Origin: an uncultured Gluconobacter sp. | GTDB taxonomy: Bacteria; Pseudomonadota; Alphaproteobacteria; Acetobacterales; Acetobacteraceae | Direction: 5' to 3' | Assembly: GCA_937880175.1 (NCBI GenBank) | Contig: CALFLO010000079.1 | Location: forward strand, 1 to 12,257 | Length of the DNA stretch: 12,257 nt | Part shown: positions 1-7,365 of the stretch, in pieces | Layout of the letters: every line of letters begins with the position of its first letter | Position numbering within the stretch: position 1 is the stretch's first letter | Position numbers and translations under genes: made by a program | Notes under the pieces: model-generated | Told to the model about the DNA's origin: nothing | The model's database searches: none | What the model saw: only the letters and a program-made list of their open reading frames with translations

Positions 1-39
1 CGTAGGGCGCGCAACGCTTCGAACAGGAAAGGGAGCTGT

Positions 40-435
40 ATGAGACGTTGCGTTGCCGCCTGCCGTAAGGCGGCGCTGTTTGGTCTGGTTTTTGCAGGAA
101 TCTCCGGTGCCGGGACAACCAGTGCGGCCGAAGCGGCATGGACTGCGTCAAAATGTGGGGCTGAGCCGCAGGCGCCTGCCGTGAAGGCCACAACGGTCGC
201 GCAGTATAACGAGAGCGTGGATCGCGTGACGGCTTATGAAAAGGCTGCCCGCGTTTACAATGCCTGCGTTGCGGCTCAGGCCAACCGGGAAGAAACGGCC
301 ATCAGCCAGGAGGCGAGTGCGCGGATTTCCCATGTTCATTCCGGAAGTGCTGCCGTGCAGTCCCACATTGCGGCGTCTTTCCAGACACTGTCCGCCAATC
401 TCGCAGCAGCCAGCCGCAAGCTGGGCCATCATTAA
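40..435 (+). CDS. Small secreted protein of unknown function
   Basis: 131 residues; I do not recognise a named family. The start is well supported by a GGGAG Shine-Dalgarno sequence at 31-35, four bases before the ATG. Residues 1 to about 30 form a classical signal peptide: a basic n-region (MRRC, CRK), a hydrophobic stretch from about 11 to 22, and an Ala-rich cleavage region around TTSAAEA. The predicted mature protein is Ala-rich and helical, with two cysteines (Cys39 and Cys76) that could form a disulfide in the periplasm. The tyrosine/asparagine pattern YN..VDRVTAYE...RVYNAC between them suggests a helical hairpin. It is probably a periplasmic or surface protein. It converges on the lipoprotein gene downstream, with 15 bases between the two stop codons. 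Function is unknown; existence as a real gene is likely from the signal peptide and ribosome site. Confidence 0.78.
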   Translation: MRRCVAACRKAALFGLVFAGISGAGTTSAAEAAWTASKCGAEPQAPAVKATTVAQYNESVDRVTAYEKAARVYNACVAAQANREETAISQEASARISHVHSGSAAVQSHIAASFQTLSANLAAASRKLGHH

Positions 436-450
436 ATCTGAGTGCGATTC

Positions 451-753
451 TTACTGCCCCATGCGCTCCTGATTCTGAGCCGGAGTCAGGGATGTCGGGC
501 CGCCATAGGTCTGACGGGCGACATTCGGCATGAGATCGGGGCGCGCCCAGCAGGTCGTGCCTTCGAAACTCGTGGTGCAGTAAGGTTGAGGCGGAGGTGG
601 GCCGACGGGGCGGGCGCAGAAGCTCTCGTCATCGTACAGATAGGCCGTGTTGCAGTCCTTTCCCGTGATGGCGGACGCGATACGGTCCGGCGCGCAGCCT
701 TCAAGCGCGCAGAACACCAGTGGAAGCAGCAGGAGCGGAACGGGCTTTTTCAT
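451..753 (-). CDS. Small four-cysteine lipoprotein, function unknown
   Basis: 100 residues on the minus strand. The frame stays open upstream to 1053, but the signal sequence fixes the likely start at 753: MKKP, a hydrophobic core (residues 5-16), then the lipobox LEGC with lipidated Cys20. The residue after Cys20 is Ala, which by the E. coli rule would favour outer-membrane sorting. The mature part has four further cysteines (34, 47, 59, 68), enough for two disulfides, a GPPPPQP proline linker (51-57), and a tail with YCT, CWARP and LTPAQ. From memory, small alphaproteobacterial lipoproteins share this YCT...CW..P...LTPAQ layout, but I know no function for them. No strong Shine-Dalgarno sequence precedes the start; a GGAAG lies about 15 bases upstream. 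Its 3' end converges on the secreted-protein gene at 40-435. Confidence 0.75.
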   Translation of the reverse strand: MKKPVPLLLLPLVFCALEGCAPDRIASAITGKDCNTAYLYDDESFCARPVGPPPPQPYCTTSFEGTTCWARPDLMPNVARQTYGGPTSLTPAQNQERMGQ

Positions 754-940
754 GGCCGTCAGGATGCTTCCGGAGCGGTTAAGGAAGTCTGAATGTCGGT
801 CGGATTTTCTGTTGTGATACCGTTTTTCACAGTCATGACCCGCTTCGGTCCCCTTCCGATCGTGTGAAGCGTTTGCCGCGACGGTGCGGCGCCTGTATGG
901 TCGCGCAAACAGTTTGAAGACCGATCCAGCAGGGGACCAG

Positions 941-1621
941 GTGGCAGACGATTTCATCACGCAGGTGAACGAAGACATGCAGGCGCAGCGGTTGCGGGCC
1001 ATGGCACGGCGCATTGGCGCCGTGGTGGGCGTCGTGGCCGTGATTGGAGCCATCGGTGGTGGCGTGTGGGGCTGGAACAGTCACGCGCGTCATGCAGCAC
1101 AGCAGACGGCATCGGCACGGTATTTTACCGCCATGACGGCACTGTCCGATCCCAAGCATGACGCCGCGGCCACCCAGAAGGCCACCGCGACCTTCCAGGA
1201 TCTGGCGGAACATGGCCCGGTGGGCGTGCGCTCCTATGCCGCGCTCCGTCTGGCTGATCTGCAAAGCCAGTCGCATCAGGCTGCTGCTGCCCAGCAGTCC
1301 TGGAAAAGCGTCGCGGATGACAGCGCCGCCGATCCGGCCCTGCGGGACATGGCACGCTATATGGGGCTAAACGCCCAGACCGCGACCGCCGATCCGAAGA
1401 CGCTGCGCCCGGGCTACGAAGCCCTGGCACAGAGTGGTGGAGCCTGGGCTCCGCTGGCTCAGGAAGGGCTGGTCGCCCTTGACCTGCGCCCGGGTGCGAC
1501 GGCGGACCAGCAGAAGGAAGCGCGTCGCATCCTGACGCAGATCGTTGGCAGTGAAAACGCGACCGAAGGGGTGCGTGCGCGTGCGCAGGCCCTGCTCGAG
1601 ACATTTGGAGACGCCGGTTGA
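941..1621 (+). CDS. YfgM-like membrane-anchored TPR protein
   Basis: 226 residues from the GTG at 941. A GTG at 884 would add 19 residues (MRRLYGRANS...). I prefer 941 because AGGGGA (931-936) sits four bases upstream and because family members usually start just before the acidic DDF...VNED segment. The layout is a short acidic/amphipathic cytoplasmic N-terminus (2-24), one transmembrane helix at about 25-45 (rich in Val, Ile and Gly), then a long Ala/Gln-rich helical periplasmic part with TPR-like repeats. Members of the YfgM family (TPR_21-type) are inner-membrane proteins that contact the Sec translocon and periplasmic chaperones in E. coli. The family call rests on architecture and on gene order: BamB and Der follow directly, as in E. 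coli. The stop codon overlaps the bamB ATG (TGATG), so translation is probably coupled. Confidence 0.85.
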   Translation: MADDFITQVNEDMQAQRLRAMARRIGAVVGVVAVIGAIGGGVWGWNSHARHAAQQTASARYFTAMTALSDPKHDAAATQKATATFQDLAEHGPVGVRSYAALRLADLQSQSHQAAAAQQSWKSVADDSAADPALRDMARYMGLNAQTATADPKTLRPGYEALAQSGGAWAPLAQEGLVALDLRPGATADQQKEARRILTQIVGSENATEGVRARAQALLETFGDAG

Positions 1622-3033
1622 TGCGCCGTCCTGTTCTTTCCCGCTCTTCCTTTTCCATGAAGTATTCCATGGGCCGTCGCGGTCTGCTGCGGACGGCCTG
1701 TTCGGGCAGTGCCCTGGCCGTTCTGGGCGGGTGCAGCCTGTTCGAAGATGACAAGAAGCCGCCTCTGGCGGGCCATCGCGTGGACGTCCTCTCCACCGGG
1801 GCCGGGCTGACGGTGGATCATGACGATCACACGCCGATTAATCTCGGCCCTGTCCAGCCGGTCCGGGAATGGCTGCAGGAAGGCGGGCGTCCGTCCCATG
1901 TTGCCGTGAACGCGGCATGGAATGGTCCGGATCTGGTCTGGAGTCATTCAGTCGGTGCGCAGACCGATCCGTCCAGCTTCCTGTCGATGATCGCCATCAT
2001 GCCGACCAATCGCGGCGCCATCCAGTCGCCGCCGGTCATTGGCAATGGTCACATCTATACGACCGATGCGCAGGGTGTGGTGAAGGCCTGGACGTGGCCG
2101 GGGCGCCGTCCTGTCTGGACGCGCCAGCCTGCCAGCGCGCAGAACCGCTCGACCAATATCGGCGGTGGCCTCGCCCTTGATGGTGACACGCTCTACATCG
2201 TGGACGGCGTGGCGCAGGCACTCGCCGTCGAGGCGCTGACCGGCAAGGTCAAATGGCGCGTCAGCACGGGGACGCCGGGCCGCTCCGCGCCGACGATCGC
2301 AGAGGGCCTGATGGTCTTCGGCACCATCGACGAGCGTCTGATCGCGCTGAACGCCAATACGGGCCATCAGGTCTGGACGTATCAGGCCACGGCGTCCGAT
2401 ACGGTTATCTTCGGTCAGTCCGCTCCGGCTTTCGTGGATGGTGTCATCCTGGCGGGCTTCGGCAGTGGCGATCTGGTGGCGCTGCGTGCGGCGTCGGGCG
2501 AGATGGTCTGGAGTGACAGTCTCGGCGGCTCCAATGGCATGGGCGCCATGCTCGATTTCTCCTGCATCCGCGGCGCGCCGGTCATCATGGACGGGACGGC
2601 CTATGCCGTGTCCATGTCCCGCGTGCTCGTGGCGATCGACATGCGTTCGGGCCGCCGCCTTTGGGAACGTGAAGTCAGCGGACAGAGTCCTATAGCGATC
2701 TGTGGCGACTGGATGTATGTGCTGTCCACGGATCAGCAGATCGCATGTCTGGATCGTCTGTCCGGGCATGTCCGCTGGATCACCCAGCTGCGTCGCTTCA
2801 TCCGTGAGGATGCGGAAAAGGACGCCATTGCCTGGGTGGGACCGCTTCTGGTGAATGGCAAGCTGATCTGCTTCTCCACCTTTCCGAAAGAAGGTATGGC
2901 TGTCCTCAATGCCGTGACCGGGAAACTTGAACTGACCCGCAAGACCGTCGCCCCGTGTCAGGTTCAGCCGATCGTCTGTGACGGTCATGTGCTGACCCTG
3001 TCGCAGGACGCCATTCTGCGGGCCTATGGCTGA
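1621..3033 (+). CDS. bamB: Outer membrane assembly lipoprotein BamB
   Basis: 470 residues. BamB is the beta-propeller lipoprotein of the BAM complex, which inserts beta-barrel proteins into the outer membrane. The start ATG overlaps the upstream stop (TGATG), with GGAG at 1607-1610; internal ATGs at 1657 and 1669 are alternatives. The signal region has MGRRGLLR (17-24), a hydrophobic stretch and a lipobox LGGC with Cys38; Ser39 at +2 agrees with outer-membrane sorting. The rest shows repeated PQQ-like propeller blades with the signature ALxxxTGxxxW: about 201-212, 241-252, 286-297, 337-348, 376-386 and a degenerate copy at 427-437. The neighbours YfgM-like and Der are the expected ones. It is longer than E. 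coli BamB (392), mostly from an extended N-terminal segment between the lipid anchor and the first blade. The GRRGLL motif is discussed under findings. Confidence 0.93.
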   Translation: MRRPVLSRSSFSMKYSMGRRGLLRTACSGSALAVLGGCSLFEDDKKPPLAGHRVDVLSTGAGLTVDHDDHTPINLGPVQPVREWLQEGGRPSHVAVNAAWNGPDLVWSHSVGAQTDPSSFLSMIAIMPTNRGAIQSPPVIGNGHIYTTDAQGVVKAWTWPGRRPVWTRQPASAQNRSTNIGGGLALDGDTLYIVDGVAQALAVEALTGKVKWRVSTGTPGRSAPTIAEGLMVFGTIDERLIALNANTGHQVWTYQATASDTVIFGQSAPAFVDGVILAGFGSGDLVALRAASGEMVWSDSLGGSNGMGAMLDFSCIRGAPVIMDGTAYAVSMSRVLVAIDMRSGRRLWEREVSGQSPIAICGDWMYVLSTDQQIACLDRLSGHVRWITQLRRFIREDAEKDAIAWVGPLLVNGKLICFSTFPKEGMAVLNAVTGKLELTRKTVAPCQVQPIVCDGHVLTLSQDAILRAYG

Positions 3034-4423
3034 ACGAATGACCTCTGAGAACCTGCCCGTTGTTGTTATTGCCGGGCGCCCGAATGTCGGGAAATCCACT
3101 CTGTTCAACCGGCTTGTCGGCCGCCGTCAGGCGATCGTGTCCGACATGCCAGGCGTTACACGCGACCGCAAGGAGGGCGAGGCCCTTCTGCGCGGCCGCC
3201 GTGTCCGGCTGATCGATACGGCCGGTTTGGAAGAGGCTGCGCCGGATACGCTGTACGGGCGGATGCGCGCATCTTCCGAATCCGCTGTTGCGATGGCGGA
3301 TCTGGTGCTGTTCTGCATTGATGCCCGCTCTGGCATCACGCCTGCGGATGCTCATTTCGCAAGCTGGCTGCGGCGTCAGAACCGTCCGGTTCTGCTGATT
3401 GCGAACAAGGCGGAAGGGCAGGCTGGGACGAATGCGGCTCTTGAAGCCTATTCCCTTGGTCTGGGTACGCCGCTGGCGCTGTCAGCCGAGCATGGCGAAG
3501 GTATTGCCGATCTCATGGGTGAGATTGCCGAGCGCATCCCGCCAGCTGAAAAGACCCGTCGCCGTGAGGCTCCGAAACCCGAAGGCGAAGACGGGGAGGA
3601 CGAGCGTCCGGCTGGCCCGCTGCGTCTGGCCATTATCGGTCGTCCCAACGCGGGCAAGTCCACGCTGCTGAACTGTCTGCTCGGCGAAGAGCGGATGATT
3701 ACCGGCCCGGAAGCCGGGCTGACGCGCGATTCCATCGCCGTGACCCTGCATGATGACCATGGTGAGATCCGGCTGGTTGATACGGCGGGGATGCGCAAGC
3801 GTGCCCGTGTCGAGCAGAATCTTGAGAGAATGTCGGTCTCGGCCTCCATTGAAGCCCTGAAAATGGCGGAAGTGGTTGTTCTGGTGATCGATGCGACGCT
3901 TGGCGTGCATGAGCAGGATCTTCAGATCGGTCGTCTGATCGAGCGTGAAGGCCGCGCCTGTGTCATCGCGCTGAACAAGTGGGATGCTGTTGAGGACCGG
4001 AACGCGACGAAGAAGGCGATTTTGGATCGTTTGGAAATCTCGCTGGCCCAGGTACGTGGCATCCCGGTCGTGACGTTCTCCGCGCTGACGGGGGCGGGCG
4101 TGCATCGTCTTCTTCCAGCAGTGCGGGAAGTTTACGAGATCTGGAACTCGCGCGTTTCGACAGGTGAACTGAACCGCTGGTTCGAGGATGCGCTGGAGCG
4201 TCATCAGCCGCCGCTGGTGGATGGTCGTCGTCTCAAGCTGCGTTACATGACGCAGGTGAAAGCGCGCCCGCCGACCTTCCTGCTGTTCGGGACGCGGGCG
4301 GAAATGCTGCCCGATTCCTACAAGCGCTATCTGGTGAACGGACTGCGTGAAACGTTCCACATGCCGGGTGTCCCGGTGCGTCTGCAGTTGCGTGGAACGA
4401 AAAATCCTTACGCAGAAAAGTGA
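3026..4423 (+). CDS. der: Ribosome-assembly GTPase Der (EngA)
   Basis: 465 residues, close to the family length. Der is an essential double-GTPase that binds the 50S subunit during its maturation in the cytoplasm. The first G domain has P-loop GRPNVGKST (17-25), DTAG (64-67) and the G4 motif NKAE (127-130), in which Glu replaces the usual Asp. I believe this variant is common in alphaproteobacterial Der. An acidic/basic linker follows (about 175-196). The second G domain has GRPNAGKST (205-213), DTAGMRKR (252-259) and a canonical NKWD (317-320). The C-terminal 100 residues or so fit the KH-like domain. The start at 3026 overlaps the bamB stop by 8 bases; an ATG at 3038 (MTSENLP) is equally possible because neither has a clear Shine-Dalgarno sequence. 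It is the last gene of the yfgM-bamB-der operon. Confidence 0.97.
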   Translation: MAERMTSENLPVVVIAGRPNVGKSTLFNRLVGRRQAIVSDMPGVTRDRKEGEALLRGRRVRLIDTAGLEEAAPDTLYGRMRASSESAVAMADLVLFCIDARSGITPADAHFASWLRRQNRPVLLIANKAEGQAGTNAALEAYSLGLGTPLALSAEHGEGIADLMGEIAERIPPAEKTRRREAPKPEGEDGEDERPAGPLRLAIIGRPNAGKSTLLNCLLGEERMITGPEAGLTRDSIAVTLHDDHGEIRLVDTAGMRKRARVEQNLERMSVSASIEALKMAEVVVLVIDATLGVHEQDLQIGRLIEREGRACVIALNKWDAVEDRNATKKAILDRLEISLAQVRGIPVVTFSALTGAGVHRLLPAVREVYEIWNSRVSTGELNRWFEDALERHQPPLVDGRRLKLRYMTQVKARPPTFLLFGTRAEMLPDSYKRYLVNGLRETFHMPGVPVRLQLRGTKNPYAEK

Positions 4424-4430
4424 TTTTCTG
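4413..4430 (+). promoter_or_regulatory. Hairpin spanning the der stop codon
   Basis: A perfect 7-base inverted repeat, CAGAAAA and TTTTCTG, encloses the loop GTGA, which contains the der TGA stop. GUGA is a GNRA-type tetraloop and would stabilise the fold. The right arm is only a short T run and the stem is A/T-rich, so this is not a convincing intrinsic terminator. It may be a weak terminator, a 3'-end stabiliser or chance. Confidence 0.4.
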
Positions 4431-4469
4431 TTCGTTTGGATATAGACCACACCCCTGAATGATCATTAA

Positions 4470-4512
4470 TACAGGACCGGGTTTTTCCGGTTTAGGAACG
4501 TTCGGTCCTGTA
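4470..4512 (+). repeat. Leader inverted repeat with alternative inner hairpin
   Basis: TACAGGACCG (4470-4479) and CGGTCCTGTA (4503-4512) form a perfect 10-base inverted repeat around a 23-base loop. Inside it, ACCGG (4476-4480) can instead pair with CCGGT (4487-4491) across GTTTTT, and GAACGTTC (4496-4503) is an 8-base palindrome. The two inner options compete with the long stem. The element abuts the next hairpin at 4513 with no unpaired base, so the two stems could stack. It could act in the RNA, as a leader structure, or in the DNA, as an operator; the sequence alone does not decide. Confidence 0.6.
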
Positions 4513-4531
4513 CCCTTCCACTGAGGAAGGG
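4513..4531 (+). promoter_or_regulatory. Hairpin sequestering the sugar-transporter Shine-Dalgarno
   Basis: CCCTTCC (4513-4519), loop ACTGA, GGAAGGG (4525-4531) form a perfect 7-base-pair stem ending one base before the ATG at 4533. The right arm is the purine-rich ribosome binding site of the transporter (AGGAAGG), so in the folded state the site would be hidden. This looks like a translational control element; what would open it is not visible. Confidence 0.6.
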
Positions 4532-4532
4532 C

Positions 4533-5972
4533 ATGTTTCAGGTGAGGGTAACTGCGGGTATGGTTGGGATTGCTTCGTCTTCCAGTGGGGGGCTGTCCAC
4601 GCAACAGACCCGCAGCACGGCACGGGCGACAACCCTTGGTATTCTGGCTGCGCTGGCCGGGCTGATGTTCGGTCTCGATACCGGTGTGGTCGCGGGTGCG
4701 CTGCCGTTCATTGCCACCGATTTCCATGCGAGTGACGCCCTTCAGGGTTGGATCGTCTCGTCGATGATGGCGGGTGCGACGGTTGGATCGCTGTTCGCGG
4801 GGCGGATTTCGGTCCGGTTCGGTCGGACGGGTGCCATGCTCGGGGCGGCAATCCTGTTTCTGATCGGAACCATGTTCTGCGCTCTCGCACCCGGAGCAGC
4901 GGTCATGATTATCGGGCGGCTTTTCCTCGGGCTTGCAGTCGGTGTGGCCGCTTTTGCCGCCCCGCTCTATATTTCAGAAATCACGGTTGAATCCGTTCGC
5001 GGCGCCATGATCTCGTTTTATCAGCTCATGGTTTCCCTTGGCATTTTCCTGGCCTTCGTGTCGGACAGTCTGCTGGCTTCGGGCGGACACTGGCGCTGGA
5101 TGCTCGGCGTCATGGCTCTGCCGGCCAGTTTCTTTCTCGGAATCGTTCTGATCCTGCCGCATAGTCCGCGCTGGCTCATGATGCGTGGGGAAAAAGATCG
5201 TGCGCGGCGGGTGTTGCAGAGCCTGCGCTCCGATGAGGAAGTCGCTGAAGCGGAGCTGATCGACATCCAGTCGCGTCTGCAGAAAAGCAGCGATGCGGGT
5301 GTGGGGCTTTTCAAAAGCAATTCCAATTTCCGCCGGACCGTCTTCCTGGGCATGCTGTTGCAGATCATGCAGCAGCTCTCGGGGATCAACGCGCTTCTGT
5401 ATTATGCGCCACGCGTTTTTCAGGCGGCACATTTCGGAACAAACGCCTCCATCTGGGCCACGACGCTTGTGGGCCTAACTAACATGGCGCTGACGGGGGT
5501 AGCGATTGCCTGCGCTGAGCGCGGGGGACGCCGGCCGCTGCTGATCCTGAGTTGTGCGATTGCGGCCTTCTCGCTGGCGGGCGTTGGGACATTGCTGGCC
5601 ATCGGGGCTTCGAGCTTTGGGGCTCAGCTTCTGCTCTGCGGATTTGTTCTCCTGTTCGTGGCGGGGTTTGCCATAGGAGAGGGGCCGCTGGTCTGGACTT
5701 TGTGTTCTGAAGTGCAGCCGACCCGCGGGCGCGATTTCGGCATTGGCTGCTCCACAGTGACGAACTGGGCCGCGAACTGGGCCATTTCCAACATGTTCCC
5801 GCTGGGTATGGCGATGATGGGCGCGTCCTCGACGTTTCTTATGTTTGCGGTCTTCAATGGTCTTTTCATTCTTGTGACCGTATTGTTCGTTCCCGAAACG
5901 AAAGGCGTTTCGCTCGAAAGGCTGGAAGCCAATCTTTTTGCAGGCACGCGCCTGCGTGATCTGGGGCAGTGA
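4533..5972 (+). CDS. MFS sugar:proton symporter (GalP/XylE type)
   Basis: 479 residues, the usual length for the sugar porter family of the major facilitator superfamily, with 12 predicted membrane helices. These inner-membrane proteins import hexoses or pentoses with protons. Family marks are GLDTGVVAGALPFI in helix 1 (47-60), GRISVRFGR (90-98), APLYISE with VRGAMIS (143-161), SPRWLM (211-216), the sugar-site motif QQLSGINALLYYAP (280-293), GGRRPLL (331-337) and the C-terminal VPETKG. The sequence pattern is closest to bacterial galactose, arabinose or xylose symporters; I cannot assign the substrate. The start at 4533 has AGGA five bases upstream but within a hairpin; a second ATG at 4560 after GAGGG is an alternative and would bypass that hairpin. 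A DHA2-type transporter gene follows after four bases. The 109-base leader suggests regulation separate from the der operon. Confidence 0.93.
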   Translation: MFQVRVTAGMVGIASSSSGGLSTQQTRSTARATTLGILAALAGLMFGLDTGVVAGALPFIATDFHASDALQGWIVSSMMAGATVGSLFAGRISVRFGRTGAMLGAAILFLIGTMFCALAPGAAVMIIGRLFLGLAVGVAAFAAPLYISEITVESVRGAMISFYQLMVSLGIFLAFVSDSLLASGGHWRWMLGVMALPASFFLGIVLILPHSPRWLMMRGEKDRARRVLQSLRSDEEVAEAELIDIQSRLQKSSDAGVGLFKSNSNFRRTVFLGMLLQIMQQLSGINALLYYAPRVFQAAHFGTNASIWATTLVGLTNMALTGVAIACAERGGRRPLLILSCAIAAFSLAGVGTLLAIGASSFGAQLLLCGFVLLFVAGFAIGEGPLVWTLCSEVQPTRGRDFGIGCSTVTNWAANWAISNMFPLGMAMMGASSTFLMFAVFNGLFILVTVLFVPETKGVSLERLEANLFAGTRLRDLGQ

Positions 5973-5976
5973 GAGA

Positions 5977-7365
5977 ATGACGGATACGACAGAAGACGGA
6001 CCGCAAGAAGAATACGACTCTAAACGCCATGCCGGGCTGTATGGGGCCCAGCGGTTCAAGGCGATGTCGGCCGTGCTTCTGGCGCTGCTTCTGTCAGTGC
6101 TGGATTATGCGATCGCCAATGTGGCCCTGCCGTTGATTGCGCAGGACCTGCATGCATCCTCCTCGCGGGCCATCTGGGTCGTGAATGCCTATCAGCTTGC
6201 GAACCTGTCCTGTCTTTTGCCGCTTGCCTCTCTTGGGTCGCGTGTCGGGTTTGCGCGCCTGAGCCAGTTCGGGATTTTCCTGTTCCTGATTGCCTCCGTT
6301 GCCTGCGCGCTGTCGCAGAACCTGCTGGAACTGACGCTTGCGCGGGCGTTGCAGGGTGTGGGTGGGGCCTGCATCATGAGCGTGAACATCGCGCTTGTCC
6401 GCTTCATTTACCCGCATAAGGAACTGGGGCGCGGCATCGCCCTGAACGGACTGTTCGTGGGGCTGGGTGTGGCACTTGGGCCATCTCTGGGGTCTCTGAT
6501 CCTGTCGGTGGCGAGCTGGCCCTGGATTTTCTGGATCAATCTGCCGCTGGCTCTGGCGGCTCTGGTGCTGGCCCATGCCGCGCTGCCCCAGACACCGCGA
6601 AGCGATATCCCGACCGATATGGTCGGCTCCCTTCTGACTGTCGCCTCCTTCGCTCTGACGGGGGTGGGGCTGGATGGGCTGATGCACGCCGATTTCCTCT
6701 CAGGCGCGGCTGTGACGGTCGCGGGTGTGCTGTGCTGGGCCATGCTGCTCCGTTATCAGCGCGAGCGGCTTGAGCCGATCGTTCCGGTTGATCTGCTGGT
6801 GCGGCGGCCGTTCCTGCTGGCCTGTCTGGTCGGGTTTCTCGGGTTCGTGGCCTCCAATCTCTACATCGTGGCGATGCCGTTCACGCTGGCGACCGCGTTT
6901 CATCGCGGGGCCGGGACGATTGGTCTTCTGATCGCGCCCTGGGCCGTCGGGGTGGCGACGATGTCCTTTGTCGTCAGCCGTCTGGCGGACCGGTTTCCGG
7001 CTTCCGTCCTGTCTTCGATTGGTCTGTTCATCACGGCGAGCGGATTTTGCCTGTTGTGGTTCCTGCCGACGGATGCGGGCAACTGGGACATTGCATGGCG
7101 GACGCTGTTTGCCGGCTGCGGGTTCGGACTGTTCCAGCCGCCCAATAACCGTGCGATCATGGTCACGGCCCCTCCGGGGCGTGAAGGGGGGGCGAGCGGG
7201 ATGCTCTCCGTGGCGCGGCTGGGTGGGCAGACGACGGGCGCTCTGCTCGTGGCGGGGCTGTTCACGATCTTTCCCCATCCGGCATTCATCTGCCTGGGCG
7301 CAGCAATGATTGCAGCGCTGACGGGATCCGCGCTCAGTCTGGGGCGGAAATATCTCGCAGCCTGA
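5977..7365 (+). CDS. DHA2-family MFS transporter (drug/solute efflux)
   Basis: 462 residues from the ATG at 5977, which follows the symporter stop by four bases; the frame is open from 5938 but an earlier start would overlap the symporter. It belongs to the major facilitator superfamily, DHA2 (EmrB/QacA-like, 14-helix) branch, as shown by LDYAIANVALPLI in helix 1 (42-54), the loop 2-3 motif A (about 86-98), LARALQGVGGA (121-131), antiporter motif C GLFVGLGVALGPSLGS (158-173) and WPWIFWINLP (181-190). Such proteins export drugs or metabolites against protons. No HlyD/EmrA-type adaptor or regulator gene lies beside it, so a drug role is not supported by context. Pairing with a sugar symporter raises the possibility that it exports a sugar-derived compound, but that is inference. 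The last 32 bases overlap the convergent methyltransferase gene. Confidence 0.9.
   Translation: MTDTTEDGPQEEYDSKRHAGLYGAQRFKAMSAVLLALLLSVLDYAIANVALPLIAQDLHASSSRAIWVVNAYQLANLSCLLPLASLGSRVGFARLSQFGIFLFLIASVACALSQNLLELTLARALQGVGGACIMSVNIALVRFIYPHKELGRGIALNGLFVGLGVALGPSLGSLILSVASWPWIFWINLPLALAALVLAHAALPQTPRSDIPTDMVGSLLTVASFALTGVGLDGLMHADFLSGAAVTVAGVLCWAMLLRYQRERLEPIVPVDLLVRRPFLLACLVGFLGFVASNLYIVAMPFTLATAFHRGAGTIGLLIAPWAVGVATMSFVVSRLADRFPASVLSSIGLFITASGFCLLWFLPTDAGNWDIAWRTLFAGCGFGLFQPPNNRAIMVTAPPGREGGASGMLSVARLGGQTTGALLVAGLFTIFPHPAFICLGAAMIAALTGSALSLGRKYLAA

Noticed and set aside
468..490. Hairpin with a 10-base stem (two G-T pairs) that might terminate the gene at 40-435
   Set aside because: No T run follows on the plus strand, and it lies inside the coding sequence of the convergent lipoprotein.
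813..831. TGTGA and TCACA separated by nine bases, resembling a CRP site
   Set aside because: The CRP/FNR spacing is six bases, not nine, and a chance 5-base inverted repeat is common. It lies in the 187-base divergent gap (754-940), where I see no convincing promoter on either strand.
1948..3108. A 386-codon open frame on the minus strand opposite bamB
   Set aside because: The translation is Arg/His/Asp-rich and low in hydrophobic structure, with no domain; bamB on the other strand is certain.
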